A model generated the notes under the pieces. That model saw only the letters and a list, made by a program, of their open reading frames with translations, was not told the DNA's origin and made no database searches. 64,000 nucleotides of DNA from Paraburkholderia ferrariae NBRC 106233 (lineage in GTDB: Bacteria; Pseudomonadota; Gammaproteobacteria; Burkholderiales; Burkholderiaceae). The stretch is taken from assembly GCF_000685035.1 (NCBI RefSeq), contig NZ_BAYB01000002.1, positions 372,001 through 436,000 of the forward strand. Direction: 5' to 3'. The position numbers and the translations under genes were made by a program. Below are positions 28,361-36,886 of this stretch, in pieces. Positions within the stretch are counted from its first letter, which is position 1. Each line of letters opens with the position of its first letter.

Positions 28361-29410
28361 TTAGCGGGCGGCAGCAGGAGCCGGCTGCTGGCAAATCACC
28401 CCGTACCAGCCTAATCCGCGATACGTCTCGTAACCTGGCGTGGCAGCGAACGAAACCGTGCTTCCGTTCGCTGCGCGGTAGAAGCCTGCTTTTTTGCCTT
28501 CAGTTTGCAGTACGAAGCGATCGTTGAGGATGCCTTTGTCGTCCGAGGAGGCGATCACACGAAACGACGCGTCGAGAATCATGCAGCGCGTGCGCGCCCA
28601 TTCCTCGTCGCTCAGGCGCACGCCTTTCACAACCGCGCTGGCTTGCGGCGCCCAGTCGAAGAAGATCACGAGTGCACCCAGCACGCGGCCATGGGCGAGC
28701 CCCGCTTCGCGAATCGCCGTCGAATAGGTGGCCACCTGAGCGTCGCGCAACAGGGCAAGCTGCTCGACGTCGCGGGCCACGTAGTCCGCACCGGACCGGG
28801 TTTTCATGGCGGCCTTGAACCATTCGGCCTCGGCCACGTTCTTGCCTTGCACCGGATAGAGCGCCGGACGTCCGTTCGCAACGACCACGCCATGCTCGTC
28901 CACCACCCACAGGTCACGATAGACCGTGTAGCTGTCGAGGATTACCGAGAGCCGTTCGCACGCGTGCTCCGCCGCGGCGGCGTCGCGATTCGCGAGGCAC
29001 GCCACGACGGCCGAGTCCGTGGCCCACCAGCGAACGTCGCACGATCGTTCGTAGAGGTTGCGGTCGATCACGTCGATCATGTTCAGTGCGAGGTCGGCGC
29101 AGCGCTGCCCATCGTGCGAGTGCAGCCGTTCGATCATGCTGTCGCCGAGCTGCGTGAGCGTGGTCAGCGATCCGGCCAGGTCCTTGTTCAGGTCCGCGGT
29201 GATCTCGCCGATCCGTCTGGAAACATGCTTGACCTGGTTGGCAACGACTGCAAAGCCTTTTCCCGCATTGCCTGCGCGTGCCGCTTCGATAAGCGCGTTG
29301 AGGGCGAGAAAGGTGGTTTCCCGATTGATGTCATTGATATCGCTGATCTTGTTGGTAGCGAGCCGCTTGACTTCATGGGTGAGGTCTACGATAGCTTGAG
29401 GATTGGACAT
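28361..29410 (-). CDS. Soluble receptor: N-terminal MCP signalling segment, C-terminal cache-like sensor
   Basis: The ATG at 29410 gives 349 residues. Residues about 1-80 carry the methyl-accepting chemotaxis hairpin tip, with ETTFLALNALIEAARAGNAG then KGFAVVANQVKHVSRRIGEI. The remaining 250 residues look like a cache/PDC-type sensor (YRDLWVVDEHGVVVANG, then AEWFKAAMKTRSGADYV). No membrane segment is seen, so the usual order (sensor, membrane, signalling) is reversed and the protein is probably cytoplasmic. It may pair with other receptors or act without CheA. An ATG at 29422 is an alternative start. Confidence 0.8.
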   Translation of the reverse strand: MSNPQAIVDLTHEVKRLATNKISDINDINRETTFLALNALIEAARAGNAGKGFAVVANQVKHVSRRIGEITADLNKDLAGSLTTLTQLGDSMIERLHSHDGQRCADLALNMIDVIDRNLYERSCDVRWWATDSAVVACLANRDAAAAEHACERLSVILDSYTVYRDLWVVDEHGVVVANGRPALYPVQGKNVAEAEWFKAAMKTRSGADYVARDVEQLALLRDAQVATYSTAIREAGLAHGRVLGALVIFFDWAPQASAVVKGVRLSDEEWARTRCMILDASFRVIASSDDKGILNDRFVLQTEGKKAGFYRAANGSTVSFAATPGYETYRGLGWYGVICQQPAPAAAR

Positions 29411-29837
29411 GGGGTGGATCATCGCGTTGGTTTCGGTATGTCGCGATGCAAGCTTCGGGCCTGCAAGCCTTGCGGGTAGTCGCAAACGTTTCCCTGGTTC
29501 CGATGCGGCGATTGCACCTGCCGGTTTGCCCCAGCGAGGCGCATGGAGCACCGCTAAAGGGCCGATGGCGGATCGTGGAGAGTGAATGGGGGCCAAATAC
29601 CGGAAGGGACGGAAACGCAATACCGTCGTTCCCCGCGCGGTGTTAATGTCCGGATAGCGGCCGCGAGCGGGTTTCTGCTCGATACGCTTCTCGCCTGGGC
29701 GGCCACGGGAAGGGCTGTGCCGGCGGCGCACCCGCGGTATGCTCAAGCGGTTCGTTTTCGATTCCGCCGCGACATGCGCCCGTCGCGACGGGCGGCAGTT
29801 GCGCATATGTTATGGGCTTCTAACGAGGTGCGTCGTC
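29411..29837. other. Noncoding stretch upstream of the receptor gene
   Basis: About 430 bases lie between the receptor start and the next plus-strand frames. Open frames here lack family features. I see no clear terminator, repeat or promoter pair. Confidence 0.4.
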
Positions 29838-29945
29838 ATGGGCTATGGAGAGACGTCAAGCGTGTTTGGCACGGTGGTGGAATCGCGCAGCTTCACGCAG
29901 GCGCCCTTCTTCGCGCGCTGCCGGGGGGTGCTTCATGTCCAATGA
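29838..29945 (+). CDS. Possible 35-residue leader peptide
   Basis: A short frame beginning MGYGETSSVFGTVVES has GAGGTG as a ribosome site 7 bases before its ATG, and it overlaps the start of the next gene by 11 bases. This layout would allow translational coupling. It has no recognised homologue and may be chance. Confidence 0.25.
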   Translation: MGYGETSSVFGTVVESRSFTQAPFFARCRGVLHVQ

Positions 29946-30336
29946 GTGGAAGCGCCGCTTGAGGCTGTTCGTCCAGCGATTCTGGCAACCCACCAGCGCC
30001 TGCATGACCTGCATGCCGGGAAGCTGGGGCAACGTCATGAGCCTCATGCACTGGTCGATTGCGTTGCGCACCGGCCTGTTCACCGGGCTTCTTGCAGTAC
30101 TCCTCACCTTTACGCCGGCCGCGAAGCTCTACGGCAACCGTTATGGCAATGCGCTGGTTGTCGCGTGCCTGACGACGGTGGGCGATGCCTATTCGCATAC
30201 GAGCCGCTACCGTATTCCCGTGATCGAGCATGTCACCACGGGTATCGTCTCGGGTCTCTTTGCACTGGCGGCTTCGTATCTGCTGGAAGACCGCGCGCGG
30301 CGTGTCCGGGCCGTATGGACGCGCGTTTTCGGGTAG
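29935..30336 (+). CDS. Small membrane protein of unknown function
   Basis: The 133-residue protein begins MSNEWKRRLRLFVQRFW and has two or three hydrophobic segments (about 40-58, 70-80 and 100-118). CMTCMPGSW near residue 25 holds two Cys three residues apart. A GGGGGTG ribosome site stands before the ATG. I recognise no family. It has no clear operon partner except the possible leader peptide overlapping its start. Confidence 0.6.
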   Translation: MSNEWKRRLRLFVQRFWQPTSACMTCMPGSWGNVMSLMHWSIALRTGLFTGLLAVLLTFTPAAKLYGNRYGNALVVACLTTVGDAYSHTSRYRIPVIEHVTTGIVSGLFALAASYLLEDRARRVRAVWTRVFG

Positions 30337-30383
30337 CGGTTGCGTTAATTGTCCGAGCCATTTGGGCGTGCCGGACCGGCGAC

Positions 30384-30692
30384 TCAGAAGAGTGCCGACT
30401 GCGCAGCGGGCACGAGGCGGACGACATCGAGTTCTTCCAGGCGCAGCCGCGCCTTCGCCAGATCGTAGAGCACCTGGCGCTGCAGCCACGTTTCCGCGCC
30501 GCCGCCAAAGGCCTTGTCGAGGCGCAGCGCCATTTCCGCAGAGATAGCCGCCTTGCCGCCGAGCAGGTTGGTCAGCGCCTGGCGGCTGACGCCCAATACC
30601 TGCGCCCCCTCGGTCACTGAGAGATTGAAGCGTTCCAGGCATTGCTGGCGCACGGCTACGCCAGGATGTTCGACTTCGTTCGTGTTTCGCAT
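30384..30692 (-). CDS. HigA-type antitoxin / Xre-family regulator without a visible toxin partner
   Basis: This 102-residue protein has the HigA helix-turn-helix: LSVTEGAQVLGVSRQALTNL with GGKAAISAEMALRLDKAFGG, followed by a WLQRQVLYDL helix. In HigBA modules, the toxin gene lies next to and usually before higA and is read on the same strand. Here the 30693-30840 stretch upstream shows no RelE/HigB-type frame, so the gene looks like an orphan regulator. It probably binds its own promoter. Confidence 0.8.
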   Translation of the reverse strand: MRNTNEVEHPGVAVRQQCLERFNLSVTEGAQVLGVSRQALTNLLGGKAAISAEMALRLDKAFGGGAETWLQRQVLYDLAKARLRLEELDVVRLVPAAQSALF

Positions 30693-30815
30693 GAGCAGGG
30701 AATATCGCGCGGCCGGGTAGCGGAAGGCTGGTGAGAGGCCATTGCGCGCCGCATTTTAATGAATATGACGCCAGTTTAGCGAAGTCACTCTTGAAAGACA
30801 AGTGTCGCTTGTCAG

Positions 30816-30844
30816 TTGACGTGAAGTTTATTCGCGTTTATTGT
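30816..30844 (+). promoter_or_regulatory. Sigma-70-type promoter upstream of the second dnaN-like gene
   Basis: TTGACG (30816-30821) and TATTGT (30839-30844) are 17 bases apart. The predicted start leaves a leader of about 270 bases before the sliding-clamp gene at 31122. The leader shows no frame or structure I recognise. Confidence 0.5.
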
Positions 30845-31121
30845 CTGAGCCAGCTACATGGCCCGATCGGCATTGCCGTTCCGCAGAATCCGCACGGGCC
30901 TCAGTAACCGCAGTATTGAAAGCCAGACGCAATCCTGTATGCGCAGGCGATAAAGACACGCGTTTCAATCCAGTCGATAAGGACTGCAAATTGAAAGAAT
31001 CGACTGTGTCGACGTACCTCGCACATAGAGATTGTCAATCGAACCAGAAAAACCGCATTGGGACAGGTCGATGCGCCGCCGGCAACGCTGCCCCGGCCGA
31101 GTCCCGTAAAAGGAGCGCCCG

Positions 31122-32228
31122 TTGATTATCGATATCCTGAAGGCCCGGCGGGATGAGCTTCTTCGTCCCTTGCAGGTGGTGTGCGGCATTGTGGAGCGGC
31201 GGCATACGCTGCCGGTGCTGGCGAACGTGCTGATTTCGACCGGCGGCGACGGCATCCGCTTTCGAAGCACGGATCTCGATCTCGAACTCGTGGCGAGCGA
31301 GGCGATCGAGGCCAACGGCGCAAGCCCGGAAGTGCTGGTGAACGCGCGCAAGCTGCTCGACGTGGTGCGCGCCATGCCGGACACCGAGCTTTCGCTCGCG
31401 GTGAGCGACAAACACCTGCTGGTGCGCTCGCAATCGAGCCGTATCCAGTTGCAACTGGCGAATCTCGAAGACTATCCGCTGACGCGCTTCGACGAGGACA
31501 ACGTCCGCCAGGTCTCGGTCAATGCGGGTGACCTGAAAAGCCTGTTGTACAGCATCCACTTCGCGATGGGCGACAACGACGTGCGCTATTTCCTCAATGG
31601 CGCGCTGCTGACCACCGGGCCCCGTCTTACTGCGGTGGCCATTGACGGCCATCGTCTCGCCACGGCAAGCATTTCGCTCGCAGGAGAGACGACCCCCGGC
31701 GAGATGATCGTGCCGCGCAAGGCCGCGCTCGAACTCATCCGGTTGCTGCCCGACGACGCATCGCCGGTGAAGATCGAGATTTCGACGCGGTACGCGAAGT
31801 TCGCGTTCGCGAATATTGCCTTTACCTGCAAGCTCATCGAGGGACGATACCCGGATTATCGGCGCGTCGTGCCGACCCGCTTCGAAGCGGCGTTTTCGGT
31901 GGACAGGCAGGCCCTGCTGGCGTGCCTGCAACGCGCGGTCATCCTGACCTACGAACGGTTTCGGGCCATACGCTGCATTGCCGATGGAGGCCGGCTGACC
32001 ATTTGCGCGAGCAATACCGAAAACGAAGAGTCCGTCGAGGCCATGGAGATCGACTACAGCGGCAAGCGTGTCGAACTCAGCTTCAATATCCGCTATCTGC
32101 TCGACGTGGCCACTACGCTCAAGACGGATCGGCTGCACGTGCAGTTCAGCACGACCCACCTCGGCGCATTGATTTGTGCGCCGGGGCGGGACGACTTCCA
32201 GTACGTCGTCATGGCGCTGCGGAACTGA
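31122..32228 (+). CDS. DNA polymerase III beta subunit (sliding clamp) paralogue
   Basis: The 368-residue protein has the full DnaN layout of three similar domains: LLRPLQVVCGIVERRHTLPVLANVL near the start, the FLNGALL segment and VAIDGHRLA in the second, and a C-terminal clamp end. It starts at TTG with AAGGAG at 31110-31115. It ends YVVMALRN, whereas typical clamps end MPMRL; that end lines the pocket that binds polymerase and other partners. No dnaA, recF or gyrB is nearby, so this is likely an extra clamp and not the housekeeping gene. Its function is inferred. Confidence 0.85.
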   Translation: MIIDILKARRDELLRPLQVVCGIVERRHTLPVLANVLISTGGDGIRFRSTDLDLELVASEAIEANGASPEVLVNARKLLDVVRAMPDTELSLAVSDKHLLVRSQSSRIQLQLANLEDYPLTRFDEDNVRQVSVNAGDLKSLLYSIHFAMGDNDVRYFLNGALLTTGPRLTAVAIDGHRLATASISLAGETTPGEMIVPRKAALELIRLLPDDASPVKIEISTRYAKFAFANIAFTCKLIEGRYPDYRRVVPTRFEAAFSVDRQALLACLQRAVILTYERFRAIRCIADGGRLTICASNTENEESVEAMEIDYSGKRVELSFNIRYLLDVATTLKTDRLHVQFSTTHLGALICAPGRDDFQYVVMALRN

Positions 32229-32319
32229 TCGGCGGGCCGCGCCCTCAGGAAAGATACGGTAAGAATCCGGAGCCAACGTTTGCGCACTGGGCGCGAGGGC
32301 GCTGCCTTAGAATTCCCGC

Positions 32320-33069
32320 ATGAATCCCAGCGTCCTTATCGTCGACGACGACCCGGTCGTGCGCGATTTTCTCAGCCGCTTTCTGCGCTCGCACCACTTC
32401 GACGCGGCGGTACTGCACGACGGCAAGCATCTGCAGCGCCGGCTCGAGCGCGAACGTCCGTCCATCGTGGTGCTCGACATCATGATGCCGGAGACCGACG
32501 GCCTCGAAGCGATTGCCGCGTTGCGCGCAAGCGGCGACGATATTCCGGTCATCTTCGTGACGGCCCGCGGCAGCGTGTCCGACCGCATACGGGGCTTGAC
32601 GCTGGGCGCGGACGACTACCTGCCCAAGCCATTCGATCCGCATGAACTGCTGGTACGGATCCAGAACATCCTGCGGCGGCGCGGGCCCTCGACGGCGACC
32701 ATGCCGGAGGCACGCAGGCGCTATGGCTTCGGGCCGTTCGAACTCGACTTCACGATGCGCAGGCTGTCGCAAGGCGATTCGCAGATCGTGCTGCGCGAAA
32801 GCGAGTTCGCTCTCCTCAAGGTGTTTGCCACGCATCCCTACAAGGTGCTTTCGCGCACGCTGATTCACGACATCGTGCATCGCGAGGAGCGGGCTTTTCG
32901 CGAGCGCAGTCTCGACGTGCCGATCTGGCGGCTGCGCCGGGTGATCGAGGCCGATCCTTCGAATCCGCTCTACATTCAGACCGTGCGCGGCAAGGGCTAT
33001 ATCTTCGTGCCCGATCCCGCGCATTTCGCCGATACCGCGGGCGAGCCGCGCACCACGCCGGCTCCGTGA
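32320..33069 (+). CDS. OmpR-family response regulator
   Basis: The 249-residue protein has a receiver domain with the acidic pocket at D10-D11, the phosphorylation site D53 in VVLDIMMPETDG, and K103 in LPKPF. A winged-helix DNA-binding domain of the OmpR type follows from about residue 135, with VLRESEFALLKVFATHP and PLYIQTVRGKGYIFVP. Its end overlaps the GTG start of the kinase gene by four bases. Its target genes are unknown. Confidence 0.92.
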   Translation: MNPSVLIVDDDPVVRDFLSRFLRSHHFDAAVLHDGKHLQRRLERERPSIVVLDIMMPETDGLEAIAALRASGDDIPVIFVTARGSVSDRIRGLTLGADDYLPKPFDPHELLVRIQNILRRRGPSTATMPEARRRYGFGPFELDFTMRRLSQGDSQIVLRESEFALLKVFATHPYKVLSRTLIHDIVHREERAFRERSLDVPIWRLRRVIEADPSNPLYIQTVRGKGYIFVPDPAHFADTAGEPRTTPAP

Positions 33070-34406
33070 GAAGCCCGCTCAATACGCTGTTCGGGCGCAT
33101 GGCGCTGATGTCCACGGCCGTGCTGCTCGCCATCCAGCTCGGCTGGCTGCTGGTGCTTGCGTGGCAGCGGCCGCACCACGATATGGACGGCTTTGCGCGC
33201 GGCATGCTGCTCGCATTGCGTGTGGCCAACGAAGCGCATCCGGAAGAGGCCGGCATGCCGCCGGAGGTGCGCATCGGCCAGCCGCTCGGGCCGCAGTCCG
33301 CCGACGACCTGAGCGCCGTATTGCAGGTGCGCCGCGTTGCCGCGTGGAATCTGCCGCCGGGTTTGCATCTGCATCCGCCGCGGCACGGGCCTTTCGTCGA
33401 TCTGGCTCGCGCGCTGTCCGCGAAGCTGCCGCCCGGCACGGAGATCGCCATGGACGACACGCGCCCGCCGCAGCTCTGGGTACGCTTTCCGGAGAGCGCG
33501 ACCTGGGTGGTCTTGCCGATCGACATGCCGCCGCCGCCGCGTTTCGCGATCGAAGCGTTCTCGATGCTGGCGGCAGCGCTGATCCTCTCGTTCCTTGCCG
33601 CGTGGCAGATCCAGCGGCCGCTTGCGAGCGTCGTGCAGGCGGCGCGCCGGTTCGGCACCGGGGAGCGTATTGCGCCGGTGGACGCGGCAGGGCCGCGCGA
33701 ACTGCGCGAGCTCAGCGCGACGTTCAACGACATGATGCGCCGGGTCAACGAGGCGGACGACGATCAGGTGGTGATGCTGACCGGCGTCGCGCACGACCTG
33801 AAGACGCCGCTCACGCGGCTCAAGCTGCGGGCGAGCATGATGACCGAAGCGAGCGAGCGTGAGGGCATGCTGCATGAGGTCGATTCGCTCACGCACATCG
33901 TCCAGCAGTTTCTGGAGTTCGCGCGCCACGAACCCGATAGCGGCAAACAGGTCGAGGTCGATGCCTTCCTGAAAGGCCAGTTCGGCAACGCCGACGACAT
34001 CGAAGGCGACCTCGAACGCGGGCGGAGTCCGCTGTTCGCCCTCGATTTGCGGGCCGGGCCGCAGTTCACGCTGCCGCGGACTACGCTGGACCGGCTCGTG
34101 ACGAATCTCGTCGAAAACTCGCTCGAATACGGCGCTGCACCGGTTGCGATCGCAACGTCATTGGACAACGACGTCTGGACGATTTGCGTGCGCGATCATG
34201 GCCCCGGCATCGAACCCGATCGCATTGCGGCCGCCATGCGGCCGTTCGTCCGGCTCAATGCCGCGCGGGGCGGCGACGGCCACTGCGGTCTCGGGCTCGC
34301 CATCGTCGCGCGGCTCGCGCGCGACATCGGTGGCCGCTGCGTTGTGGGCAATCATCCCGAGGGCGGACTGCAGGTGCGGATCGCCATTCCGGCCACGCGC
34401 GGCTGA
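33066..34406 (+). CDS. EnvZ-type sensor histidine kinase
   Basis: The start is GTG, overlapping the regulator stop. The 446-residue protein has membrane helices at about 12-33 and 161-180 with a periplasmic domain of about 125 residues between them, a HAMP linker, the phosphorylated H243 in TGVAHDLKTPLTRLKLRA, and ATPase boxes N (LVTNLVENSLEYG), G1 (RDHGPGIEPD) and G2 (GLGLAIVARLA). It should phosphorylate the overlapping response regulator in answer to an envelope signal. The periplasmic domain has HLHPPRH, which could bind a metal, but this is speculation. Confidence 0.92.
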   Translation: MRSPLNTLFGRMALMSTAVLLAIQLGWLLVLAWQRPHHDMDGFARGMLLALRVANEAHPEEAGMPPEVRIGQPLGPQSADDLSAVLQVRRVAAWNLPPGLHLHPPRHGPFVDLARALSAKLPPGTEIAMDDTRPPQLWVRFPESATWVVLPIDMPPPPRFAIEAFSMLAAALILSFLAAWQIQRPLASVVQAARRFGTGERIAPVDAAGPRELRELSATFNDMMRRVNEADDDQVVMLTGVAHDLKTPLTRLKLRASMMTEASEREGMLHEVDSLTHIVQQFLEFARHEPDSGKQVEVDAFLKGQFGNADDIEGDLERGRSPLFALDLRAGPQFTLPRTTLDRLVTNLVENSLEYGAAPVAIATSLDNDVWTICVRDHGPGIEPDRIAAAMRPFVRLNAARGGDGHCGLGLAIVARLARDIGGRCVVGNHPEGGLQVRIAIPATRG

Positions 34407-34407
34407 A

Positions 34408-34437
34408 CGAAAAAACGCCGGCTTTCGCAGGCCGGCG
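34408..34437 (-). terminator. Intrinsic terminator of the Ser-rich protein gene
   Basis: CGCCGGC (34416-34422) pairs with GCCGGCG (34431-34437). The A run just before it gives a U tract on the minus strand, about 40 bases past the Ser-rich gene's stop. Confidence 0.75.
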
Positions 34438-34476
34438 CGTCGAACACACCACGAGTGATCGAGGCAAACCGTCCGC

Positions 34477-35328
34477 TCAGGCGGACGTTTGCACGAAGAG
34501 GCCGCTCGCGCCCGAGGCGCTCTGCTGCCGCAGGTTGCCGGCCAGCGTCGTGAGGAATTGCTGAAGGCTCGCGCTGCTCGTCGAACCGCTGGACGAACTG
34601 CTCGAAGCGTCGCCCATGGCGGACAACAGGTTCTGGAAGTCCGAAGTCAGCGTGCTGTCCGAGCTGCTGCCCGAAGCGCTGGAGGACGAACTGTCTGCGG
34701 TGCCCGAATCGGACGACGTGCTGCTGGATGTCGAACTGAGCGACTGCGCGATATTCTCGATGGCCGATGCCAGGTCGTTGCCATAACCGCCCGACGAGGA
34801 CGATTGCGGCGGCGGGGGCGGCGGCATCGCGGCGGCCGTATCGCTGGACGACGAAGTGGAAGTGCTGCTGCTCGCACTCGTCGTGCCGGAGGTTGCGCCG
34901 GCGGACGTGACGGCGCTGCTGCTGTCGCTGCTGTCTGCGTTCGCGGACGATCCATTGCTCTGCTGGGCGGCTGCCTGGAACAGCGCGCCGAGGAATTGCT
35001 GAAGCGCAGCCGCCACGGAGTCGCTGGAGGCGGTGGAATTGCTGGACGTGCTCGACGTAGTGCTGCTGGAGTTCGACGACGTGTCGGTGCTCGACGTGGC
35101 CGTGGACGTGCTGCTGTCCGAAGTCAGCCCGAGCGAGGCGAGGGCTGCGGCGATGGCGGCGGCAAGCGGGTTGGTGCTGGAGGAGCCCGACGTGCTCGAC
35201 GAATCGAGGCCGGAGAGCAGGGTGTCGCTCGACGACGTAGTGCCGCTCGTGCTCTGCGAAGAGGCGGCCTGGTTTGCCGCCCAGAGTGACCAGGTGGAGT
35301 TCGAGTAGTTTAGCGCGCTGATCGACAT
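34477..35328 (-). CDS. Ser/Thr/Ala-rich low-complexity protein
   Basis: The ATG at 35328 gives 283 residues beginning MSISALNYSNSTWSLWAANQ. More than a third of the protein is Ser, with long Ser/Thr runs, a PPPPPP stretch near residue 190, and three similar helical pieces (AAALQQFLGALFQAAAQQ; SDFQNLLSAMGDAS; ASLQQFLTTLAGNLRQQ) set in the low-complexity linkers. There is no signal peptide or membrane segment. I know of no function; a secreted or surface linker-type protein or substrate of another export system is possible. It has its own terminator. Confidence 0.65.
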   Translation of the reverse strand: MSISALNYSNSTWSLWAANQAASSQSTSGTTSSSDTLLSGLDSSSTSGSSSTNPLAAAIAAALASLGLTSDSSTSTATSSTDTSSNSSSTTSSTSSNSTASSDSVAAALQQFLGALFQAAAQQSNGSSANADSSDSSSAVTSAGATSGTTSASSSTSTSSSSDTAAAMPPPPPPQSSSSGGYGNDLASAIENIAQSLSSTSSSTSSDSGTADSSSSSASGSSSDSTLTSDFQNLLSAMGDASSSSSSGSTSSASLQQFLTTLAGNLRQQSASGASGLFVQTSA

Positions 35329-35496
35329 ATAAAACCCCCGTAGAAATGAGCGATCCGGTCCGTTGCGGCCGTTTGAATGATGGCGGGCCACTGCGATGGC
35401 CAATGCAATCGTAGACGCGCGCTGCACGCGAATGGGGGATTTGTAATCGGAGGAAAGGCATTGCGTGGCTGGCCAATGCGTTTGCGCGCTATGGCA

Positions 35497-35973
35497 TCAA
35501 GAATCCGCAAACTCGATCACCGGTTCACACCGGACCGGAAAATTCACCGAGTTCGCGATATAGCACTGCTCATGCGCCGCATGATGCAGCTTCGCTGCCA
35601 GTGCCTGGTCGTCGCCCTTGCGAATGACAACGCGAGGACGCAGGACGACTTCGGTGAATCGGCCGGGGCCCGGACTGTCGAGCATCGTGCCGTGCGCCTC
35701 GTCGCGATACGCGAGAACGTGGACGCCGGCATCCGCGCACAGGTGCAAATACCAGAGTTGATGGCACGCGGAAAGGGCGCCCAGAAAGAGGTCTTCGGGG
35801 TTCCAGCGGGTGGCGTCCCCGCGGAACGCGGCGTCGGCGGAGCCCGCAATCTCGGGTTTGGCGACGGCCTGGATCACATGGTCGCGACCATATTCGCGGT
35901 ATCCGGACGTGCCGGCTCCCAGGTTGCCGGTCCACCGGACCGTGACGTTGTATCGATGTTCTCCGTGTGCCAT
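35497..35973 (-). CDS. OsmC-family protein
   Basis: The 158-residue protein has the OsmC/Ohr fold: GDATRWNPEDLFLGALSACHQLWYL holds the first redox Cys, and HHAAHEQCYIANSVNFP the second. Members reduce organic hydroperoxides or act on related small thiol substrates. The family segment WNPEDLFLGALSACH is the OsmC rather than the Ohr form. No partner gene is nearby; the next gene is divergent. Substrate is not known. Confidence 0.87.
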   Translation of the reverse strand: MAHGEHRYNVTVRWTGNLGAGTSGYREYGRDHVIQAVAKPEIAGSADAAFRGDATRWNPEDLFLGALSACHQLWYLHLCADAGVHVLAYRDEAHGTMLDSPGPGRFTEVVLRPRVVIRKGDDQALAAKLHHAAHEQCYIANSVNFPVRCEPVIEFADS

Positions 35974-36056
35974 CGCGCAATCCTTGGGTTCGTAGAGAGG
36001 GAGTCCGCACCGCGTCCGTCAAGCGGGACGCTGGGAGTCATTCTGGCACAAGCCTC

Positions 36057-36072
36057 TAAAATGGTATACCAT
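36057..36072 (+). promoter_or_regulatory. Palindromic GntR-type operator at the regulator's own promoter
   Basis: ATGGTATACCAT (36061-36072) is a perfect 12-bp palindrome of the TGGT-x-ACCA kind bound by FCD-type GntR proteins. TAAAAT (36057-36062) overlaps it as a possible -10 box. This suggests self-repression by the gene just downstream. Confidence 0.6.
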
Positions 36073-36081
36073 TATTCCAAC

Positions 36082-36747
36082 ATGAAAACGGCAGGCGAGA
36101 GCAAAGAATTGGACTCAACCGTCAATACCGCCGATGGCGTCGTGGCCTCCCTGCGGGAGATGATCGCCAGCGGTCAATTCGAACCCGGCGAGCGGCTGGT
36201 CGAGCGGGATCTGGCCGGCCAGTTCGGCGTCAGTCGCATTCCCATGCGCGAGGCCATCCAGCAACTGGAACGGGAAGGTCTCGTGGAGATTTTCAGAAAC
36301 CGCGGCGCGATAGTGCGGATGCTGAGCGAGGCCGACGTCAACGAGATCTACGATCTGCGCGTCCTGCTGGAAGGCGACGCGATTTATCGCAGCGTCAAGC
36401 GGATGGAAGAGGAAACGCTGGCGCGCGCGGAACTCGTGCATCGCCTGCTAGGCAGTGCGAACAGCAAGGCGCGGCAGGGTGAGCTCAACCGCGAATTTCA
36501 TGAACTGCTCTATGCGCACTGCGGCAACGAGCGTCAACTGAAGGCCATCAAGGAACTGCGCGCGCAGGTCGAGCGCTACGAGCGCCTGCAGCACACGCTG
36601 CTCGACGACACGCCCTCGTTTCAGGTGGAGCACGAAGCGATTCTGCACGCCTCTATCGAACGCAACGCGCGCGCGGCTCGCTCGCTCACGGTCGCGCATC
36701 TGGATTCCGCGAGGCGTATCGTTACGCGGCGGGTGTTGGCCGAATGA
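36082..36747 (+). CDS. GntR-family regulator with FCD domain
   Basis: The ATG at 36082 gives 221 residues beginning MKTAGESKELDST. The N-terminal winged helix (ERLVERDLAGQFGVSRIPMREAIQQLEREG) is the GntR type, and an all-helical FCD ligand domain follows, with EIYDLRVLLEGDA, a metal-binding-type NREFHELLYAHCGN and HEAILHASIERNARAA. An ATG at 36061 is also in frame but lies inside the palindromic operator, so the later start is preferred. The ligand, often an organic acid, is unknown. It is divergent from the OsmC gene. Confidence 0.85.
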   Translation: MKTAGESKELDSTVNTADGVVASLREMIASGQFEPGERLVERDLAGQFGVSRIPMREAIQQLEREGLVEIFRNRGAIVRMLSEADVNEIYDLRVLLEGDAIYRSVKRMEEETLARAELVHRLLGSANSKARQGELNREFHELLYAHCGNERQLKAIKELRAQVERYERLQHTLLDDTPSFQVEHEAILHASIERNARAARSLTVAHLDSARRIVTRRVLAE

Positions 36748-36886
36748 AAACGTGCAACGAGTAGTTTCCATACCAGCATAGTTGCTGAACTGGTTGCAGT
36801 GCGATGCCCCGGCTACGATGAGGCGCGGTTGAATCGAATTCCGCGAACGACGCGAATCACGCCAACAACCCTCACGGAGCTCCCTC

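Noticed and set aside
34560..35300. Ser-codon runs as a DNA microsatellite or CRISPR-like repeat
   Set aside because: Units are irregular and in frame with a protein; there are no equal spacers or conserved repeats.
35377..36081. Upstream extension of the GntR gene
   Set aside because: It covers the OsmC gene in antisense and crosses a promoter and operator.
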